From: Saururus chinensis
Lineage: Eukaryota; Streptophyta; Magnoliopsida; Piperales; Saururaceae
Length of the DNA: 64,000 nt
Assembly (NCBI GenBank): GCA_035235625.1
Contig: CP141144.1
Span: 25,169,014 to 25,233,013 of the forward strand
Reading direction: 5' to 3'
Part shown: in pieces, positions 12,370-24,600 of the stretch
Numbering within the stretch: position 1 is the first letter of the stretch
How the letters are laid out: each line of letters opens with the position of its first letter
The notes under the pieces: generated by a model
What the model was told of the DNA's origin: nothing
Databases searched by the model: none
Seen by the model: only the letters and a program-made list of their open reading frames with translations
Program-made: the position numbers and the translations under genes

Positions 12370-13340
12370 ATTCATGAGTAAATGGTATGGGACATGAGGC
12401 ACTAGTAGAAAACTCCACTGTTAATTCTATTGAGGTATTTAAATAAAATTTGATTTCAAATTATTTTAGAAAATACATTTGATTAAGAAATGGATCTATT
12501 TTGAAAGGCGATGGAACTACCTAAGAGTAATCACCAAACACTTGCTGTATGGAGCGTGAGTGTTAGTAGAAAACTCTAGAGTTAGTTCTGCAGGTATATT
12601 AAAATAAAATTTCAACTTTTAAATACCTAAATTTTGGAAGTTGAAGAGATCTATTTTGAAAGATGGTGGAACCACCTAAGAGAAGCCACAAAACACCCAT
12701 GGTATTGGATGTGAGGTGTTAGTGGATAGCTTTATGGCAAATTCTGCTGGTGTGTTAAAAATAAACTTTGAATTCAAATTAATTGTTTTGAAAAAAATTC
12801 ATTTGCTTGTAAAATGAATATAGTTTGAAGTAGAGTTTCCAAGGAGAAACTACTAAACACTCACAGTATGGGACGTGAGCTATTAGTGGAAAGCTCTACA
12901 GTACATTCTGCCAATATATTGACAAAAAATTCAATTTTGACAAGTCTACATTTTGAAAGTTTGTTTTTAAAAAAATAGTGGAACTACCAAGGAGGAACCA
13001 CTAAACGCCTGTGGTTTGGGACACGTGGTATTAGTGGATCATTCTCGAGTTAGTTATGCTGACATGTTGAAATTAAATTAAATTATTTTAAAGAGAGTGA
13101 CATTCCCTAAGAGAAGCCCCTAAATACTTGTGGTATGGGACATGTGGTATTAGTGAACCGCTCTAAGGTTGAGTGTGCTAGTGGATTTACCATGAAAATA
13201 AAATTCAAATCCTCTATGTTTTAAAAAGGAATTTGAAATTGTAAAGTTGTCTTGATCGCTAGTAGAACTACTACGGAGAAACTATCAAACGCCCATGGTA
13301 TGGGACATGGGGGTTAGTGGATAGCTCCAATGTCGATTCT
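12370..13340 (+). repeat. Tandem field of about seven diverged units
   Basis: Each unit carries a phrase of the form 'actcatggtatgggacatgag' followed by 'gttagtggaaagctct' and a half-conserved 'gttgattctgctagt'. Copies centre near 12400, 12550, 12710, 12870, 13020, 13140 and 13310. A shortened relative lies at 5280-5410 in the family-2 interior. Confidence 0.65.
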
Positions 13341-13399
13341 GCTAGTGCATTGAGATGAATTTCGATTTCAAGTCTAGTTTGGTTTGAAATATTGATTGG

Positions 13400-13860
13400 A
13401 ATTTTTATTGGATTTTAAAAGATAGTTATATGGTATAAAATTTAGGACTATCATATAGTATTTGGTATAAAGTCGCGGATTATTGGATTTTGAAAGATAA
13501 TTATCTGGTATAATATCCAAGACTATCGAATTTTAAAAGATTACCTAGTATAAAGTCTAAAACTATTGGATAGTTATTTCGTATAAAGTCGAGGACTATC
13601 GGATTTTGAAAGATAGTTATCTGGTATAAAAGTTCAGGACTATTGAATTTTAAAAGATAGTTAACTTGTATTAAGTCCAGGACTATCGGATAGTTATCTG
13701 GCATAAAGTCTAGGACTATTCAATTTTAAAAGATAGTTATCTGGCATTAAGTTCAGGACTATCAGATAGTTATATGGTATAAAGTCCAAAAACTATCAGA
13801 TTTTGAAGGATAATTATTTTGTATAAAGCCCCAAAATTATTAGAGCAAGACTACTTGATA
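13400..13860 (+). repeat. Tandem field built on 'gactatcggattttgaaaga'
   Basis: Units of roughly 40-70 bp alternate 'gattttgaaagatagttatc' with 'tggtataaagtccaggact' about eight times. The variable spacing suggests unequal exchange within the array. Confidence 0.7.
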
Positions 13861-14685
13861 TCTGATAAGAAAAACAATTGGTATGGTGCACCATGGGTAT
13901 GGAGCATTATGGGAAATTTTCAAACTTTTTGAGCTTCTTGATGCCCCATGCGTATCGGGGGGAACATTGTTCGATATCATGGTTTTTGGATTTGTCATCA
14001 TCGAAAAAATTGATGATTTCTTATTCTATTTATGAAATAATAATTTTGAGGCAAAGATGAACTTTTCAATTCTTTGTGAATTTTTTAAATTTTATATCAT
14101 TTGTTCTATTCTAATTCTGAAAATTTATCTGATTTTAAACTAATAATTAGGTTATGTTATCCGATCGTAAATTTATTTGATTTTAAACTATTAATTATCT
14201 ATTGGATGATTTAATTTCAAAAATTTCTAGATCTGTCGTGTCTACTCTGCCTATTTGATTTGCTCTATTTTGATTCTGAAAAATGACTTATCCTATTTTA
14301 AAATTCATAATCAAATTCTGTATGATATGATTTATTTGATTTTCAATTGGATTTTGCTTAAAATATTTTCTCCGATCATAAATTATCAGATTATGATTTT
14401 GCATAAGATATTGAATAATTGAATTTTCGAAGGGTTTTGGATTGTGTCTGCATGGATTTGAGTAGCCCTGATATATTATGTTATGACTTCATTATAATAA
14501 GCTTGTGTTTAAAATATTTCTTCCAATAGTGAACTATCAGATTTTGTTTGTGACGATTATGTGTCTGATTTTAAATTATAAGACTCATTTTTGTAATTGC
14601 TATTTGACTAACAATTGGATTTTATTCCAATTTTCTTGTGTTTTGAAAAGTATTTTTGGGTGAATTGCAAGGACGCAATTCGTTT

Positions 14686-14698
14686 AAGGGGGAAAGAA
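14686..14698 (+). promoter_or_regulatory. Polypurine tract of the outer element
   Basis: The purine run AAGGGGGAAAGAA ends directly at the 3' LTR start TGTAACACC (14699). Confidence 0.7.
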
Positions 14699-16287
14699 TG
14701 TAACACCTTGTGTTATGAGGTAATTATATAATTTCTAATTAAAATTTAAGGGGTTTCGAGGGATAGAATCCTAGTATATTAGTAGAGTTCAAAGTAATGA
14801 GTGTAACGAACAAATGAATACTTAAAACGGAGGTCAGGAGCGAAAGTTATGACCTTGGGAAGTGTGCTACATGGGTAGGACCCACATAAAAAGTATGAAA
14901 TAACCTACCTATGTAGGTCTAGTTTCGAAGGGCTCATCGATACATGTCCATTGGCACCAAGAAAGTACGATTCCAACTTTGGGATAAGAACTTATCATGT
15001 TTTAAAGTTGGAATTGTACTTGAATAAAATAATAATAAAATATTAAGAAAAATATAAAATATATGACATCAATGGCATGAGCCACTAAGCCTATAACACC
15101 CCGCTTTTCGATTAAGTCTAACTAAGGGGGTTAGAGGTAATTAGTGATTTTTCTAATAAATTATAAATAATTTTAACCATTGAAACCTCCGTATTTGAGT
15201 AGAGCTCGAAGAAACGACCGTAACGAATCAAAGAACGGGCAAAACGGAGGTCGGGACAAGAAGTTACAATATTTGAGAAATGTACAATATAGGTAGGACC
15301 CACTTAGAAAGAGCACGATTTATTGCTCTAAGTGGGTTAGTATCAAAGGGCTCGTCAATACAAGTCCAACGGTACCTAAAACGTGCGAATCCGATTCTGG
15401 GGTAGGGAGATACGCGTGTTTGAAGATTGTTTTCATTTAAAAAATAAATAAATAAATGGCACGCGGCGCACAACTGGCGCACGCCGCAGTGCAGTTCGGT
15501 GCGAGCCGGCGCGCAGCCATGAAACCACACGCTCTGGCAGTAATGCAGGCGTGACATTTCTGTGGTGCGGGCGCAAGCCGCACGTTACCACGGGCATTAT
15601 GCACGTACGGTGGGTATCGCCGCCCGAAACCAGCAGCGCAGCAGCGGTTTTGGCGCGACTCAGGGGCTATCAAAACGCCCATTTCGTTTCATTCTTCACC
15701 CGGAACTTCTCCTCCCCCATTTCTGACCGTTCTGAGGCCGATTAAGGCCATTAAAGACCCGTTTCCTACTAAATAGAGCGTGCTCTATGCAATGGAGCAG
15801 TCCTTTCTTCGAGTTGGAGTCCGTATAAGGAGGAAAATACCCCAAGACAAGGAAAGGTTATACCTGCTATCTTCGAGCATCGACCAACTTCGTTTTCTTT
15901 GTTTCTGGTCATCCTAACTCCGATTTAGTCGATTCAAGAGGCGTTCTTGACTAAATCGAGTATGTTCTACGTGATGGAGGGTTTTGTTTTTTGAGTTGAC
16001 AATCGTATGAAGAGAAAACACCCCAATACAAGGAGAGGTTCTACCCGTACCGATCAACTTCATTTTCTCTGTTTTTGGTCATCCTAACTCCGATTTAGTC
16101 GATTCAAGAGGCATTCTTGACTAAATCGAGTATGCTCTACGCGATGGAGGGTTTCATTTTCTGAGTTGGCGATTATATGAGGAGAAAATGCCCCAAGACA
16201 AGGAGAGGCCTTGCCAGAACACCAGAATAAGAAAAAGAGACCCAGAGCAAGACAGGGTTCTGTCTGTAGATATCGATACCTTATGAG

Positions 16288-17859
16288 TAGGGCTGTAAAT
16301 GAGCCAAGCTAGCTCGTGAGCAAACTCGACTTGATTAGGCTCAGCTCGAGTTAAACTCGACTCGAATCAGGCTCGACTCGAACTCGATTCGAGCTCGAAT
16401 AAGTTCAAGCCAAGTTTGAGCCGACCCCTGCTCGACTCGGCTCGACTCGAATAAAACTCGAACTCGATGCTACTCGACTCGACCTCGAGCTTGAACTCGA
16501 ATATAATTTTAAAATTATATATAAATAATGTATATATATACATATTTTATATAAACATAATTGTTAATTTAAATACATATTTATAACATACTCCCTCCAT
16601 TCTTAGATTAATAGCTCTATTTGATTAGTTCATTTTGAAAATTTTAATTAAGTTATTAATCTAAGATGAATGGAATATATAAAACAACATATAATCACAT
16701 ATTTATATACTAATACTATGTATTGTATTGATATATGAGACTCATTTATATGAGTCAAGGTTCACTCACGACATGTGAGTATAAATATCATACATCATCA
16801 TATTACGATATAAAAACATACATAACTCGGGAGGTAGATTAGTTTATGTCTTTTTGCGCATTTGAATCTCGATCTGATGGCCTATAATGTCTTTGCTCAT
16901 ACTGACATACGAGAGTTTAAACTCATAAAAAGATTTCATGATATATATCCTTGTTAAATTATAACGGATATATATTTTATAAAAATAAAAATATTGGAGA
17001 CACAAACACTAATATACTTCTTTTGTCCCAAATTAATAGGGCTATTTGATTCTTGAAGATGAACTAAAATTAGTTCAATTGAAAAACCAAATGAAGCTAT
17101 AAGTATATGACAAATGGTCAACATGATATCACACTAATATACTCAAAAATAATTCTAAAAGAAGCATGACATTTGTGGACCAACCTTAGTTTAGAAAAGA
17201 ATGATTAGATATTCTTTTAAAAGTTGAAGCATAACATTAGGACCATCTTTATCTTACAAAATATATATCTTTTTACATGTACTTCGGAATTTTTTAGAGG
17301 CACACTAAGATTATAGAATAACTTTTTTATTAGTGATTTATAAGCATGTAAAGAAAAGAAAACACAAAAAAGTAGATGACAATGTTGACTAAATAAATTT
17401 TTTATTTTTTACATCTTTTTTAGTGATTATATGTACATAAAGAGAAAAAAATAATAATGTTGCAGTTTTTTAGCATAAGTAACTAAAACTTATTTGTCAT
17501 AGTTTTCTTCTTTCATAGTGACTATAATCAAATATTCACGGTGTAATCGTAATACTTGTTGAAATATATTAATTAATATTTAATACTAAAAGTATATTAC
17601 TATATGTGATACTTCATATACTTTATATTTATATATAGATTATTTTTATTTTTTTAGTTCGAGCCCAGTTCGAGCCAAGTCTTATGACTCACTTATTTAA
17701 GTTCGAGCTCGAGCTCGAGCCGAGCTTTGGATTTCTAAATCGAGCTGAGCTCGAGCTGAAAGGTTCGAATTTATTCGAGCTTCGAGCCAAGCTTCAACAG
17801 TTCAAGCTCGAGCCGAAACAGCGTAATATTTGGCTTAGCTCGGCTCGTTAACACCCCTA
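16288..17859. mobile_element. Non-autonomous hAT-like transposon with 8-bp target duplication
   Basis: The ends are TAGGGCTGTAAATGAGCC on the left and GGCTCGTTAACACCCCTA on the right, which are imperfect inverted repeats. CTTATGAG flanks both (16280-16287 and 17860-17867), and an 8-bp duplication is the hallmark of hAT insertions. The outer 200-250 bp on each side are full of alternating GAGCTCG/CTCGACTCG motifs, plausible subterminal transposase-binding repeats. The 1.1-kb core is AT-rich and codes for no transposase, so the element depends on another copy. Confidence 0.85.
16591..16678. mobile_element. Stowaway-like MITE inside the hAT-like element
   Basis: An 88-bp hairpin-forming unit starts CTCCCTCCATTCTTAGATTA and ends with the near inverse (TAATCTAAGATGAATGGAAT), bordered by TA on each side. 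The CTCCCTCC end and TA target are typical of Stowaway elements of the Tc1/mariner group. Confidence 0.7.
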
Positions 17860-19968
17860 CTTATGAGACAAGATGGGAGTAAGCATTCCTGATCTCCCAT
17901 TTTAATTATAGAACGGCATGTGCTAGTTATGATGTGTGCTATGCTACGATCCATATGCTTGATGTGTGCTTATATGCCTTGATGTGTGCTTATATGCCAT
18001 GATGCACGCTTTTATGCTATGACGTGTGTGGTCTTGCTCTATGGTAGAGCAAGATGTGTAATTTGTGTTTTCAGTCTCAGCTCAGTGATAGAGCGAGATG
18101 CGTATATGTGATTATGATCCCGCTCGGTGGTAGAGCGAGATGTACATTTTTGGCTTATTAACTTCCGCTTGACTCCGATATATGACAAATTTTTGTAAAT
18201 ATCAGTATATACGTATTTTAACGTATATAATTTTGTGACGATTGTTGTATGTAGTAGCTGTTAGGCAGAACTACGTTTGGATCCGATCGTGTTGAAATAA
18301 TATCCAATACGTACATAGGCAACCAACGGCAAGGCAACGTTGGCCCAATCCAAATTAATTATAAATATATGTTTTAATTCTGTTTTACACAGGATGAACT
18401 ATGAAGCTTCGTTGTGTGTATGTGTTTGTCACAACCTAAGTATACGTACGAGGAAGCTTTGAAGTTCCGTAGTACGTAGATGAATGGTGTACCTCTCGCA
18501 CACAGACGATGATTCCTGGCTCAAAGAAAAGAAAATTTTCTATTAGTGATTTTGTGGGCCCAGCTCAAGTCGGGTTGTTACAAAGCCACATTGTACCGCC
18601 AAAGGAAAAAGCAGCGTGAGAGCCAGTGCAATATTGCAGTTGACCACGTTGCCACACCATCCACAAGCGTGGCTGAATAGGCACGCAAAACATGGCACAT
18701 GTCTATTTGAACGCACTCCTTTTCCGTCGAACGATCGCATGCCTTCCCCTATAAATTCCGATTTCCGTCAGAACTTCTGAAGGAATTTTATGGGTCGTTC
18801 TAAGTCCATTTTCTTTTGTTCAAATGACATTCTTAGCTAATTTGAGGGTGTTGTATGCAATGGAAGCATCTATTCCTCTAGTCAGCTGCTATATATTTGG
18901 AGAACACCCCAAGGCAAAAGGAGACTATGCCAGTCACCCTCGAGCCCCGAGGAGAGAGAAATGACACAAAGCAAGAGGTGGCTTTGTCCTCTATCATCAG
19001 GCCAAAATGAGGGGAATGGCAGAGAGTAGGGTAGGCTTCGTTCTCCACCAAAGGGCTACGCAGTGAGAGAAACATCCCCAAGTTAAGGGGAGGTTCTATT
19101 CATAGTCTATGGGCAAGAAAAAAGGAAAGACTCACCAAGTAAAGGAAAGGATTTGTCTATAGCCTACAGGCACGAATAAAGGAAAGAGTCTCTAGGTAAG
19201 GGAAAGGTCTGTTTGTCGCCTACTGGCGCGTAGACAGAAAGTATCTCCGGGTAGGGGAAGTTCTGTCCACCCCCTATAGGCATGAAAAGTGTGAAACATC
19301 ATAGGTTAAGGGAAAGTTATGTCCGCCACCTTTGGGCCGTAGAGAGAGAAATGTCCCGGGTTTAAAAGAGGTGATGTTCTCCACCTAAGAAATTTTTCGA
19401 AGCTTGAGGGGGTTTTGCCCGCCATCATTTGACCTGAAGGGAGGACACCCAAAGGAAACAAACAACACCGAACATCATGACTTCCAAGACTATAGGGGAG
19501 TAAGCATTTATGACTTTCTTATTTCATTTGATTTATATGTATGCGTATATTACTATATTAATTAAGATATATGATATGCTCTAATCTAATGTGTTTTGAT
19601 ATGCCTTGACCTGATATGATCCGATAAGCTCTGAAATGCTCTGTTTAATCTAATATGTTCCGATATGATATGATATATTATAATATAATTTAATGGGATA
19701 TGATATGAGCTAATATGCTTTGTTGTGTGTTCTACTCACTTCTATTATAATGTGAGATGTATGTTCCGCTTATTTATTGGCTTCCGTTTGACTTAGGTGA
19801 TTTATTAAATTTTTGTTTTATTCCGAATTGTTTATTCATACATAAGGATATACATATTTTAATGTACATGATTGTATAATGCTTGATGCATGTAATAGCT
19901 GTTAAGCAGAACTACGTTCGGATCTGATCGTATTAGAATAATATTATAAATGTTATCCAATATGTACA

Positions 19969-21388
19969 TGATAAGTATGAAATCTATATCTATTTTATAT
20001 GTCTTTTTACCTTATTTGCTAGTATAGATTAGGTTAATTTAGAGTTAGTTATTGTTTATTTAGATTAAGATAGATATTAGTATTTTAGTTTAATTATTAA
20101 TAATTTTGTAGTTATTAGTAGTTTAGATGTGTATTTAAACAAAGTTAGAATTTTAATTATATTCTACATGTCTAAAATATGGTATTTTATGTTTTGTAGG
20201 TAAAGTGCGCTTATTGAAGTACTTGGACGATGTTTGAAATGCTTGAAAATAGTCTTCACATGCTTTAAAGTGATTTGGACAACTTTTCGGAGTTATAAAC
20301 AAGTTAGAAATTAATATAGACACGAAGGAAAGCTTAATGAACAGAATATGAACAGTCCGGGAAAACAGAAACACTGTATCCGATCGATCGGGGTCACTTA
20401 CCGATCGATCGGGATAACGTGAATTCAGATGAAAATATAGTGTAGCCGATCGATCGGGCATGCAGGGCGATCGATCGGCTTAACGTGTAGTTTCCTTGTT
20501 TGACCTAAATTCCAATCCTTTTCATATTGGACTTCTTCCTACAGAACTTATGCCTATAAAAAGACATATTTGGCTTAGAATTAGGGGATTCCAGTAGATT
20601 TTAAGAGGAGAAAAAGGAAGAAGAAGATGGAAGAGAATTCAAAGCTTTCAATGGAAATTCAAGTGTTTTCTTCTACCATGGAAGGCTAGACTTTTCTTTT
20701 ACTTAGGAGTTGATGAAGCTATAGATAAGTTTCAGTTTCTTTTCTTTTTAATTTAGATCTCAGTTGTGAATGATGACAATTGTATGATATGGATTTCCTT
20801 TTTAATGGAAGAGTTTTTTATGTTTATTCAAGTCTATGTTGATTTATTGTCTTGTAGATGATAGATTGATATGGTTTTGATATTTGCATTGATTCTAATT
20901 TTTGTGATTTAGATGAGATGGTCATACAATAGTTTTAATGTTCAGATAATTAATGACTTAGATGAGTTATACTAAGATTAGACGGGTCATGCCTATAGCT
21001 AGTTTAGTGTAGATGATCCGTGCTATTGTCGAAGATAGTTCATGCCATGGAAGTTAATTAATGATTCTTTTTGAAGTAATTCTAGCTTGTAGCTGAGAAT
21101 ACTTGTTCATGTTCACACTAGATTTAGATTAAAAGTTAAGGAATTGTTATGGTTTTATAGTGGATTCAATTTCCTAAGTAAATTCCATCATATTAATCTC
21201 TTACTTTTAAACTAGTTGATTTCTTTCTTTTGCTTAATTTAAGTTTAAGTTTGTTTTAGTTTTTAATTAGCAAATTTCTTTTTAGATTTAGTGATAATCC
21301 ATCCGTCCCTAAGGTTCGACAACTTGTAAATACTTATCCTAGTACAATTACCTTGTACACTTGCAAAGGGTTTAATTATAAACGATCA
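19969..21388 (+). mobile_element. Solo LTR of a third family with target duplication GTACA
   Basis: The unit runs from TGATAAGTATGA to TAAACGATCA (1420 bp) and is flanked by GTACA on both sides (19964-19968 and 21389-21393). The interrupted host LTR reads 'ccaatatgtacataggcaac', as elsewhere in family 1. A TATA-like 'gcctataaaaag' near 20550 fits an LTR promoter. Four GATCGATC palindromes cluster at 20380-20482. No internal domain remains. Confidence 0.8.
20380..20482. repeat. Cluster of four GATCGATC palindromes in the solo LTR
   Basis: CCGATCGATCGG occurs three times and a GCGATCGATCGGC variant once within about 100 bp, upstream of the putative TATA box. Similar GATCGATC blocks lie in the copia-type LTR remnants near 24047, 32562 and 38233. 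Confidence 0.7.
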
Positions 21389-21638
21389 GTACATAGGCAA
21401 CCAACGGTACAACAATGTTGGCCCGATCCAAATTAGTTATAAAATTAGGTTTGTTTTAGGCTATGTGCAACGAAGCAAAAAGCTCTATAGTGTATAGAGA
21501 AATGATACGATTCTTACACACATAGTCCACTGCTCCTAGTTGGAATGTCTCATTTTGAGTTTTTATGAAAAATCAATATACTCCAATTTTGTTTTCCAAA
21601 TCCCCAGACATGGTCGAATCTCGGGTTGGGGTGTTACA

Positions 21639-24600
21639 AAATTTATCTCATACAATCACTTCAAAACCAAAGTATGGAATCAATGTTTGCAATCCAACAT
21701 AAAATTGTGCTTTCTCACCATAACATGAATTCATAAAGAATCTTATTTTCACATTTTCATATCCTAGGATTTCATAATTCAAATCATACTTGCATGTTCC
21801 ACTTAAATCATAGTACAAGGTTAGCAATCCAACCTATTTTATAGTGTTAAAATCATCCATCATGTACAATGCCAACCAATTCCCACATAAATATACTTCA
21901 TCCCTTGATTTCTCTTAATTTTGAGTGCCCTAAATTTTTTCCTTCATTTTAAGAGGTTTTTCCAAAAGAAATAGAGTTGAAAGCCATTAAAAGACACTTA
22001 TAAGGAAAAGAAGATGAAATTCTAGCTTATAATCATCAAACTAAGTAGTTTTTGAGCCCAAACCATGAAACTGCCTAAAATATATGCAAGGTGATCGACA
22101 TGTCAATGGGCTTGCTGATAGTAATTGTTGATTGCACCAAATCCCAACTTTGGTGGCCATACTTCCTCATACAAACTATAATTAATGTGTTCTTAGTGGA
22201 TTATGAAGATATTTCCGTCTTCTTTCTAACCCAAAATTTTAGATCAAAACTCATTATGTCATAAAAGTTATAATCTTAAGAATTACAAAGGGCCAAGTTA
22301 GCAGGCGTCTGCAATTCATTGCTGCACCTCATGTCCAAATTCAGACAATCATAACTCCTTAATCGAAACTCTAATTTACATATTCTTAGATTTGCTTAGA
22401 AGTTATGTGTGTCTAGTTTCTATAATTAAACTTTAAATCTTAAATTCAAACCAAAGGATAGGTTATTTTGTTAAGAATGCTTAAATGTCAAATTTACTAT
22501 TTTCTACATATACACCCAACACTTCGTTGATATTGCATCTATCACAACTTCCTCATTTAAGCTTCGATTTGCATATTCTTGGAAGATCTATGAAGCTCTT
22601 TATGTCTACTATCCAATAATAAAATTTCATATCTAAACTCCATATATAAGGAAGTTATTATACTAAGAAGTCCTAAAAGTCAAACTCAATTATGTCCATG
22701 TGGCCAAGTATAGGGAATTTAGAAAAAATTGAGGTGTTATAGAAAGAGATAGAGAGAGAGAGGAGAAAGAGAGAGGAGAGAGAGTGGAGTATACTTATAG
22801 GGAGGTCTTCTTGATTTGGGTCAATCCCTTCCTATTTTGAAAGATACACATGATTTCTTGGGTAGCTTGGTGCCAAAGCCTCTTCTTGGGCAGCATGGTC
22901 GGCCAACAAGGTGCATGTCTAGGCCCATCTAAGGCTCATTTAACCATTCACCACCTTAACTTCTTTCTTCTCTTATTAAAGCACTTTTTTTGTCGTAGTT
23001 TTCATAAATAACTCATCCCTAGCCCCTACCCTTCAATTAGGCAAATCTTGTCCACCCATTGTTATACTCTCATACTAGGGTCATTCCGGTCAAGTCGTAT
23101 AGGTGAGTCTAATTGCTTACCAAAAATAGACCCTTAGGCCAAAGTAGTGTGTTTTCCCCCTGTTGGACTTTGGTTAGGTTTTACAGTTTCAAATAGCCAA
23201 GTTGACTAGATTTGATGTGCAATCTCACACTCTTGGTTAGGAAAGTTCCCACCCCTACCCCTAATGGTCAAGGGGTCAATTTTAAGCTTTCATCATGGTC
23301 TAGTATAACTTAACAATTTTAATTATTCTCCCAAAATTGGTTAATGAAAGAAATTTCTTTAGAATTTTAAGGGCGTTACGACCATAGCGCCTCTAGTCTA
23401 AAACACTGATGTGTAGAAACTACAAGTTGTGGTCTCTTTTTGCAAGAATTAATTTGCTTCTAATGAGGAAAATCAAACCAAATAAGCACACAAAAATTAT
23501 ACAAGAAAATTTTAATTTGGAAACTCAACTTGGGAAACAAACCACACAGTCTATCCATGACAAAAATCAATGCACTAGGAAATAAGAGTTTTACAAATAC
23601 TCAATAACATTATCAACCTAATACACTAGAAGTTTGTCTCCTACTATTTTGGCCACCAAAGTCCTTCTTGATGAACTTGAGTTCCTTGATGTCTTTTCCT
23701 TTCCTTAACATAATCTCTTGACTTGAAACTTTCATCAGTGTCTATCTTGATTAACCTTCAACCTATATGTGGTGGTTTGGGTTTTTCACAAAACTCAATT
23801 AAATTCATAAAGAATTTATGAATCCAATTCTCCCACCTTTCTTTTGATTTCATTGAAAAATTATCAAATGTGCATGAACAAATTTGGAATAGAATCATTT
23901 TATTTTCTCTCAATAAAAACCCTTATTTCCTCCTTTCATCAATTTAAGGTTCTTATATATTGGTCTAAGTTGGTTTAAGTGCTAGAGTTTTAATAGGAAA
24001 CAAACTGCTCTCAGAATAACTTTTTTTAAGTAACCACGGGATTGACCGATCGATCATTCTGCATGGCTATTGATTGTTCCTTGTACTATTCTCAAAACAC
24101 TAGCAACTTAGATTACTTGTCTCATCTTTATGAATGATCGTTGACTATACTAGACTTGATAAAACTCATCTTTATGACCGATCATTCGTTGTTCTAAAAA
24201 ATAAATCTCAAAACTCATTTAAGACAAATTGATTGCTTATGAACAATGTGTGATTTTTGTCCTTTTTCTTCCTATTTTTCTAACATTGACATAAGATATA
24301 TTCAATAACAACCTAAATGTTTGTGACAATGTGTGTGTGTGTGAGTGATATTTACCTCTTTTTCTTTAAACTTCAATCACTCTTCATAAGTCTTTAATAT
24401 TAAATCTTCAAAGCACATCTACTCCAATTCTTTATATCTTTTAATTCTAAATCTAACTCGACATATCACTAATCTAATCAAATTTTACAATACTTCATTA
24501 TATACTTACATGAAGATAGTTTTTATCATCAAAATATAACTAATACATATTCATATGTCATATATATTCTTACAACATTTAAATGTAGGTAGGACATGGT

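Larger units (their letters stand above)
11451..14698 (+). mobile_element. Non-coding interior of the outer LARD-like element
   Basis: About 3.25 kb separate the primer site from the polypurine tract. The longest open frames are 60-83 residues of AT-driven low complexity, and no zinc knuckle, protease, RT, RNase H or integrase motif is visible. The sequence is instead organised as successive repeat fields: a T/A-rich field (11500-12350) with recurring 'gaatt...tgattt' phrases, a field of about 160-bp units (12370-13340), a field of shorter units (13400-13860), and a T-rich field (14060-14640). Any function would lie in the RNA (packaging, dimerisation), which is inference. Confidence 0.65.
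15092..18582 (+). mobile_element. Solo LTR (family-1 relative) with target duplication AAGCC, itself carrying an hAT-like element
   Basis: The insertion begins TATAACACCCC (a TG-to-TA change at the end) and stops at GGGTTGTTACA. AAGCC flanks both sides (15087-15091 and 18583-18587). Without the hAT-like element it is about 1.9 kb, the size of a family-1 LTR. A GC-rich stretch (15440-15640) yields overlapping meaningless open frames. Inside are two tandem copies (about 15900-16060 and 16070-16210) of a unit with 'catcctaactccgatttag' and 'gactaaatcgagtatg'. Confidence 0.8.
3190..21638 (+). mobile_element. Outer non-autonomous LTR retrotransposon (family 1, LARD-like), heavily nested
   Basis: The element opens with TGTAACACCC at 3190 and closes with GGGTGTTACA at 21638. 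After removal of nested insertions its 5' LTR is 3190-4330 plus 9161-9441 plus 11247-11450. Its 3' LTR is 14699-15091 plus 18588-19968 plus 21394-21638. Each LTR is about 2 kb. A primer site matching initiator tRNA-Met (TGGTATTGGAGC) follows the 5' LTR, and a polypurine tract precedes the 3' LTR. The interior codes for no gag, protease, reverse transcriptase or integrase, so movement would have needed proteins from an autonomous relative. The flanking pentamers are GAACT on the left and AAATT on the right. They do not match, so either the ends have been rearranged or the two LTRs come from different insertions. Confidence 0.75.
14699..21638 (+). repeat. 3' LTR of the outer element, interrupted twice
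   Basis: Pieces 14699-15091, 18588-19968 and 21394-21638 join into one LTR of about 2 kb that parallels the 5' LTR. The interruptions are a solo LTR (15092-18582) and another solo LTR (19969-21388), each with its own 5-bp duplication. The minisatellite at 18880-19390 and the TATA-like 'cccctataaattcc' near 18747 are part of this LTR. Confidence 0.75.

Noticed and set aside
15264..15745. Cys/Ala/Arg-rich open frames near 15.5 kb
   Set aside because: They fall in the GC-rich part of a solo LTR (15092-18582) and have no recognised similarity.
20153..20461. A 102-residue minus-strand frame with repeated Pro-Asp-Arg-Ser
   Set aside because: The repeated peptide is a by-product of the four GATCGATC palindromes in the solo LTR.
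23365..23400. A possible LTR end plus primer site ('gggcgttacga' then 'ccatagcgcc')
   Set aside because: The primer-site match is poor on both strands and no matching LTR start was found.
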